From NCBI GenBank assembly GCA_030594665.1, contig JAUVET010000037.1:1-9824 (forward strand): 9,824 nucleotides of DNA. Reading direction: 5' to 3'. Shown here piece after piece: positions 5,923-9,824 of the stretch. The translations under genes and the position numbers were made by a program. The notes under the pieces were generated by a model. That model worked only from the letters and a program-made list of their open reading frames with translations, was not told the DNA's origin and searched no databases. The stretch is from Methanosarcinaceae archaeon (GTDB lineage Archaea; Halobacteriota; Methanosarcinia; Methanosarcinales; Methanosarcinaceae). The first letter of the stretch is position 1. Each line of letters begins with the position of its first letter.

Positions 5923-5971
5923 AGGTTCATTTTTTCATGTGAGACTATCCAACAATCCAAAATGGGGAGAT

Positions 5972-5993
5972 AAAAAATTGGTGCCAAAAATTT
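5972..5993 (-). terminator. T-rich tract after the giant surface protein gene
   Basis: On the minus strand, about 40 bases past the stop, the transcript would contain U-rich runs (AAATTTTTGG and CCAATTTTTT) around a short TTGG/CCAA inverted repeat. Archaeal polymerases stop at U-rich tracts, so this is a reasonable 3' end. Confidence 0.35.
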
Positions 5994-6031
5994 GATAATA
6001 TTGCTGATTTTCGCTCAAACGCATGTTATTA

Positions 6032-9000
6032 CTATACCGCTTCTCCCAACACCGATAACGTTGAGCTTCCCGTCCCCGACCCTTTCAGTGAGAACGCCAG
6101 ATACAGGTCCTTGTGAGTTCCTGCGGATATTGTTACTCCGCTATTTTTATAACTACCCCAAGAGGTTAGAGTTGCCCAGCTACTGACACCTCCCGGACTC
6201 ACGCCATCAGCAGTTACATTAAACTTCTCGTCACTTATGATATTATCCCACCCGGTTCCATCCGTTACCTTCAGCCATATCTTGTAGTTAGTCGAAGAAG
6301 AAGGATTGTAAATTGTAACTACAGGTGTCTTGCTGGTTATATCTTGTGGGCTGCCACTACCATCCACATTATTATGTGGGTTACTTACTGTGGCACCACT
6401 TACACCCGAGAAATTAATAGAACCGATAGCAGTGACATTAATTTGATTTTTGATTTCAAGTGTCGTTACGTATGATAACTCTACGGATGTATTGGCTTTG
6501 TTATCTGCTGTGACAGTATAGAACAGCGTGGAATTATCCGAGATATTACACTTTGGATAGTACCATCCTACTGCCACGCCTGTTGTATCCCAATCCATGA
6601 CGGCATATCCACTGCTATTCGTATAATTCAGACCGAGGTATGTTACGGTGAAGTCAGTTTTATTATAGAAACGAACAGGATAATTTTCTATGCCTGAGGA
6701 GGTATTGGCATCTCTGACAAGGCATGTTAACGTTATCGTCCCCCCTACTTCGTAACTACTTTCGTCAGGAGGCGAGACCCATGTTACGTTTGACCACTTA
6801 TAGACCCCAAATGTCGTTGTATTAGAATCCCACGCATTATCAGTATCATTCGCATAAACATAGATATTCCAGGTTCCAAGATCAGCGTCTGAAGGAATCG
6901 TGTAGTTATATTCGTAAGTGTAGCCATTTGTTATTTCTGTTATGTTTGTCATTGTAGCATTATCTACTTTAACTGCGTTTGTTGTGTTCAGGATCTTTAT
7001 CAAAACCTTACTTATGTCACCACGTCCACTTTCATCTGTGACATTAACTCTAACAGTCATCCCCTCGTTTATATGGAAGGTTGTTTTCGCTGCCATGGTA
7101 ATGTTGTCATAGGTGTGTGGTGTTTGGACTACCGGAGCCAGAAAATGTATGTCATAATTAAACATGAACGATGCAAATGTGCTTGAAACTCCTGTTTCCA
7201 GTATATCCACCGTTCCCCACGCGCTCCCATTCCATTCCACAGTTTGCAGGTCACTAACGTCGTCTATTATAACAATCATCATATTATCAGAATTTGGGTT
7301 GGGTCTCATAACAACTGTATCAGGTTGGTTACTCAAGAGATGAATATTCTTCTGTGTTGACCAGCCCGATCCGGCAGACCAGTTTTTGTAATGAAGCGTA
7401 TTGTCATTATTCTCAGCATATACAATAATTGCCTCACCGTTTGTAGATTCAAATCCGATATCAGCGGGTATTAGACTGCTCTTCACTGCACTTGTTGTGG
7501 CTCTGGCGTTGTCCCCCCATGCAGTGCCGTTCCAGATGTTGGCATCAACATATGGTGTGTTCTTGGCGTTCACAGCCCCCATTACTATCGTATCGCCCAA
7601 TGGATCTGAGCTCAGCTCAATATACCGGGATTCATCACCGGTTTCCGGTGCAGTCGCTTCACTGCCCCATGCAGTGCCGTTCCAGAAATTGTATTGTGGA
7701 CCGCCCTTTGCTTCGCCTCCATCTGACCATGCGACCATTGCATCGCCGCTTATAAATTCATAAGCGACGGCAATGCCACTATATTTATATGATTCAGCGG
7801 CTCCTTCAAGACTTATATTATTGCCCCATGCACTGCCGTCCCAGACAGCGGCAGTAACATTAGAACCTTTATCCAGTGTCGCCACAATTATTTCATCCGA
7901 GCCCGGTTTCGACGCCATTCTGACCCATACCGGAATGCCAGCAGTCGGAAGGTCCAGCGTTGCTGCATCACTCCAGCCGGTGCCGTTCCAAACCCTGTAA
8001 AGCGGGTCAGCTACATTATTTTGATACACGATGATTGCATCGTCAGACGAGCCCTCATAGGCGATATCAAACCCACGATAGTCACAGTTAGCACCTATGG
8101 CAGTGGTGACCTCTAAAACAGTTCCCCATGCACTGCCATCCCATACCTGAACATTTATATGTCCACTTGTATCCAGAACACCCAGTATCTTTTCATTTCT
8201 GGTTTTAGCAGACCTTAAAACAACCATGTTAGTTACACCGCCCACGTCATTTGCCGATTGCTCGCTCTCCCAGTCGGTGCCATCCCATATTCGGTATCTT
8301 GGCGTCGTTACTGTTCCTTCGCCATACGCGATCATTCCTTTTGTTGAAGAACTTGGGTCAACAGCAACATACCAGGGTCTTGCCTCTTCGAAAGAAAAAC
8401 TTTTAGAACAAGTTTTATCAAAATAATCTATTTCAGTGGGACCCAAAGCATACAGATATGGCCAGATGTGCGGAACAGAGTAAGAATAACTGACAGACGT
8501 TTTGTTGCCGATTAAATCTTTGTTCCAGATTATTGTCTTCATATCGTCTTCCAATAGAACCGTGGCAGCATCTACTGGAGAAACGTCAAACCCGGCAGGC
8601 ACAAACTCTTTTATTGTTACGGAATCTGCATCAGTGAAACTTTCGATATCAATCGTAACGTCAAACCTGTCTTGTCTTGTAGGGTCTATCTTGCTCAGGG
8701 CAGTCCTTATGATGTCAAACTCGTAATCTTGCTGAACTAAAAAATGACATGTGAAATAAACTTCTAAATCATCAATTAAGGCAGTAATGTCTATCGTATG
8801 GTTTCCTTCTACAACTGTTGAGTAATTAGCATCATAAATCCCGCACTCGTTCCTCGCGGTAATCGTGCCATCGCTAGTGGAATAAGTTGTTTTCTCATTA
8901 TCGGGATTGCTTACGGTTAAAGAAATATCCGCATTGCAGACCGGACGTCCATCTTTATCCAGAGCAACGATGATGAACTCTGCTGTTTCACCGGGTTTGT

Positions 9001-9301
9001 GGATGCTCTTTCTCGTGTTTAGGGAGACCATGCCCCACGGAAATTCCTGTTCCTCGACAAAAACCCGCTCTTCTTTCACTAACTCCACATTTAATTTATG
9101 CAAATCAATTTCTGGAGTGTACCCCTGAGTCACATTGGCCGGTCGTGTAATAGTTTCACTTTCAGTTATGTTCTGTGTGCTTACATTAGTTTTTTGTTCT
9201 GCAATATTTTCTGTTGTGTTCATGTTTTGAGTTGCACAAAACCCACTTAAAAGTGTAATGACTAAAGCTGCGAAGATTACAATGCATACAACTTTCTTCA
9301 T
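6032..9301 (-). CDS. Giant secreted multidomain surface protein with eight W-[DN]-G repeats
   Basis: The protein has 1089 residues. ATG 9301 is chosen over GTG 9313 because AAGGAG abuts the GTG but sits 12 bases before the ATG. In order: signal peptide (about 1-25); Asn/Thr-rich linker (to about 60); MG/Ig-like domain (about 90-190, KPGETAEFIIVALDKDGRPV); DUF11-like domain (about 195-310, KEFVPAGFDV...IIWNKDLIGNKTSVSYSYSVP); eight repeats of about 50 residues centred on W-[DN]-G-x-x-W (about 335-715), probably a beta-propeller; two Ig-like domains (about 724-930, with NYTIPSDADLGTWNIYVYA); and a C-terminal domain (about 945-1089) homologous to the small secreted protein encoded next. No C-terminal helix is present, so anchoring must be indirect. 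Many N-x-S/T sequons suggest glycosylation. It ends with three in-frame stops (TAG TAA TAA). Exact function is unknown; adhesion or S-layer association is inferred. Confidence 0.9.
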   Translation of the reverse strand: MKKVVCIVIFAALVITLLSGFCATQNMNTTENIAEQKTNVSTQNITESETITRPANVTQGYTPEIDLHKLNVELVKEERVFVEEQEFPWGMVSLNTRKSIHKPGETAEFIIVALDKDGRPVCNADISLTVSNPDNEKTTYSTSDGTITARNECGIYDANYSTVVEGNHTIDITALIDDLEVYFTCHFLVQQDYEFDIIRTALSKIDPTRQDRFDVTIDIESFTDADSVTIKEFVPAGFDVSPVDAATVLLEDDMKTIIWNKDLIGNKTSVSYSYSVPHIWPYLYALGPTEIDYFDKTCSKSFSFEEARPWYVAVDPSSSTKGMIAYGEGTVTTPRYRIWDGTDWESEQSANDVGGVTNMVVLRSAKTRNEKILGVLDTSGHINVQVWDGSAWGTVLEVTTAIGANCDYRGFDIAYEGSSDDAIIVYQNNVADPLYRVWNGTGWSDAATLDLPTAGIPVWVRMASKPGSDEIIVATLDKGSNVTAAVWDGSAWGNNISLEGAAESYKYSGIAVAYEFISGDAMVAWSDGGEAKGGPQYNFWNGTAWGSEATAPETGDESRYIELSSDPLGDTIVMGAVNAKNTPYVDANIWNGTAWGDNARATTSAVKSSLIPADIGFESTNGEAIIVYAENNDNTLHYKNWSAGSGWSTQKNIHLLSNQPDTVVMRPNPNSDNMMIVIIDDVSDLQTVEWNGSAWGTVDILETGVSSTFASFMFNYDIHFLAPVVQTPHTYDNITMAAKTTFHINEGMTVRVNVTDESGRGDISKVLIKILNTTNAVKVDNATMTNITEITNGYTYEYNYTIPSDADLGTWNIYVYANDTDNAWDSNTTTFGVYKWSNVTWVSPPDESSYEVGGTITLTCLVRDANTSSGIENYPVRFYNKTDFTVTYLGLNYTNSSGYAVMDWDTTGVAVGWYYPKCNISDNSTLFYTVTADNKANTSVELSYVTTLEIKNQINVTAIGSINFSGVSGATVSNPHNNVDGSGSPQDITSKTPVVTIYNPSSSTNYKIWLKVTDGTGWDNIISDEKFNVTADGVSPGGVSSWATLTSWGSYKNSGVTISAGTHKDLYLAFSLKGSGTGSSTLSVLGEAV
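7214..8287 (-). repeat. Eight-fold coding repeat in the giant surface protein
   Basis: Motif tryptophans fall at about residues 339, 387, 438, 487, 540, 590, 641 and 690, a spacing of 48-53 residues. Odd-numbered units read Y-R-x-W-x-G-x-x-W and even-numbered units V-W-D-G-S-A-W-G, so the array is built of four two-unit modules. Some units are nearly identical in DNA (around 7515-7536 and 7663-7686 share about 22 bases), which points to recent duplication or gene conversion. Confidence 0.88.
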
Positions 9302-9313
9302 ACTAAATTTCAC

Positions 9314-9319
9314 TCCTTA
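9314..9319 (-). promoter_or_regulatory. Shine-Dalgarno site of the giant surface protein
   Basis: AAGGAG on the coding strand directly touches GTG 9313 and is 12 bases from ATG 9301, which argues for the ATG as the start. Confidence 0.6.
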
Positions 9320-9451
9320 TTTTATCTTCTTATGTCACTTATGGTTGTAAAATTATTGGGTGTAAGTTTCAGCAACTAACACTTTTACTAAACTCCCAAA
9401 TGACCCATTGGTATCCACACTTGCCGTAATTCATCACATTCATTAATCTTC

Positions 9452-9613
9452 CTATTCATTTAAAATATTTATGCATACTTGTACAAGAGACCTTCCAATC
9501 TCTAATACTTGGGCAATCTCATCATTGTTCATTGTCCTGCTTAGCTTTTCCACTTTCTTGTATGCCTTAATATTGGAGTCCAACCCAAAAGGGCACCCCG
9601 CACAATACACACA
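9452..9613 (-). pseudogene. Decayed reading frame with a Cys cluster and helix-turn-helix
   Basis: A frame of 53 residues reads C-V-Y-C-A-G-C-P-F-G-L, then KVEKLSRTMNNDEIAQVLEI and GRSLVQVCINILNE before TAG 9452-9454. The second half looks like a helix-turn-helix (NNDEIAQVLEIGRSLVQ) and the first like the edge of a metal-binding Cys cluster. Upstream in the same frame, past one TAG, runs W-K-F-L-T-A-R-Y, so this may be the broken C-terminus of a larger transposase-like or regulatory protein. GTG 9610 could start a mini-protein, but no ribosome site is seen. The family is not recognised. The rest of 9320-9662 shows nothing else I can support. Confidence 0.35.
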
Positions 9614-9662
9614 CTAATACCGGGCTGTCAAAAACTTCCACACACATTATCCAGATAACATC

Positions 9663-9824
9663 TCACTCATCCACAAGCTTGCGGTAATATCTCTCCTTTT
9701 CACTGAATATGCAGCCGCAGTACGCCTGTCGGTACAGTCCCAGGTCGCGGCATAACTGGAAAGTCTCCCTGTATCCTTCACGGAAATCCTGGTAATAGAA
9801 CTCCACGCCATATTCAGATGCAAG
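9663..9824 (-). CDS. queH: Epoxyqueuosine reductase QueH, C-terminal fragment (partial at window edge)
   Basis: The last 53 codons of a gene that enters from the right edge. The residues contain EYGVEFYYQDFREGYRETF, then LGLYRQAYCGCIFSEKERYY, which is the characteristic C-terminal block of QueH (formerly DUF208). QueH is the iron-sulfur enzyme that reduces epoxyqueuosine to queuosine in tRNA, a non-homologous replacement for QueG. The YCGC cysteines belong to the conserved cysteine set of the family. The frame stops at TGA 9663-9665. The N-terminal part lies outside the window. Archaea normally make archaeosine at position 15 of tRNA rather than queuosine, so a QueH homologue here may have a different substrate or come from a bacterium by transfer. 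Confidence 0.8.
   Translation of the reverse strand, partial: LASEYGVEFYYQDFREGYRETFQLCRDLGLYRQAYCGCIFSEKERYYRKLVDE

Noticed and set aside
5796..5987. 63-residue minus-strand frame across the hairpin region
   Set aside because: It is built over palindromes and AT-rich non-coding sequence and has no ribosome site or recognisable protein feature.
6026..6034. TAG stop of the giant protein as a possible pyrrolysine codon
   Set aside because: The next two in-frame codons are TAA TAA, so readthrough would add only one residue, and the C-terminal domain is already complete.
7401..8000. Plus-strand frames opposite the giant surface protein
   Set aside because: Their repeated HAVPFQ-type peptides are just the complement of the W-N-G-T-A-W-G repeats.
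9220..9301. Lipobox at the end of the giant protein's signal peptide (LLSGFC)
   Set aside because: A bulky Phe sits just before the Cys instead of Gly/Ala/Ser, so lipoprotein processing is unlikely.

Overview
The window looks archaeal. The best candidates for promoters are TATA-type boxes 25-40 bases ahead of genes. Shine-Dalgarno sites (GGAG/GGTGA) sit 5-12 bases before several starts. The secreted proteins are threonine/asparagine-rich with many N-x-S/T sequons, and their style is that of surface proteins of methanogen- and ANME-type Euryarchaeota. That lineage guess is inference; no marker gene is present.

Layout. (1) Bases 1-502: the tail of an unidentified upstream reading frame, then the N-terminal half of a XhoI/PaeR7I-type restriction endonuclease, broken by a stop right after its catalytic E-x-K. 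(2) Bases 503-2924: two different IS630-family insertion sequences side by side, sharing one TA dinucleotide. Each junction reads CTAG, the preferred target of the family. The first element encodes its transposase in two frames with an A_AAA_AAA slippery heptamer exactly in register for a -1 shift; the second has one intact 383-residue transposase. (3) Bases 3009-4914, minus strand: a tight three-gene operon for membrane-anchored exported proteins. It holds two tandem paralogues with a beta-sandwich ending in IPVSV plus a C-terminal membrane helix, then an Ig-like protein with a Pro/Thr stalk and a C-terminal helix. (4) Bases 5165-5716, minus: a small secreted beta-rich protein with its own promoter and ribosome site. 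(5) Bases 5756-6031: non-coding, with two hairpins of the kind found at IS200/IS605 ends and no transposase. (6) Bases 6032-9301, minus: a giant secreted protein (1089 residues) with Ig/MG-like and DUF11-like domains, eight ~50-residue W-[DN]-G-x-x-W repeats (probable beta-propeller), more Ig-like domains, and a C-terminal domain homologous to the small protein in (4). (7) Bases 9314-9824: a decayed Cys/HTH reading frame and the C-terminus of queH.

How it may work together. Regions 3-6 look like one cell-surface module: a small stand-alone domain, a giant protein ending in the same domain, and two membrane-anchored partners. This arrangement resembles the bacterial WxL/DUF916 surface clusters. 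The resemblance rests on architecture and gene context and is inference, not demonstrated homology. The left part is a mobile-element-rich scar in which a restriction system was lost.
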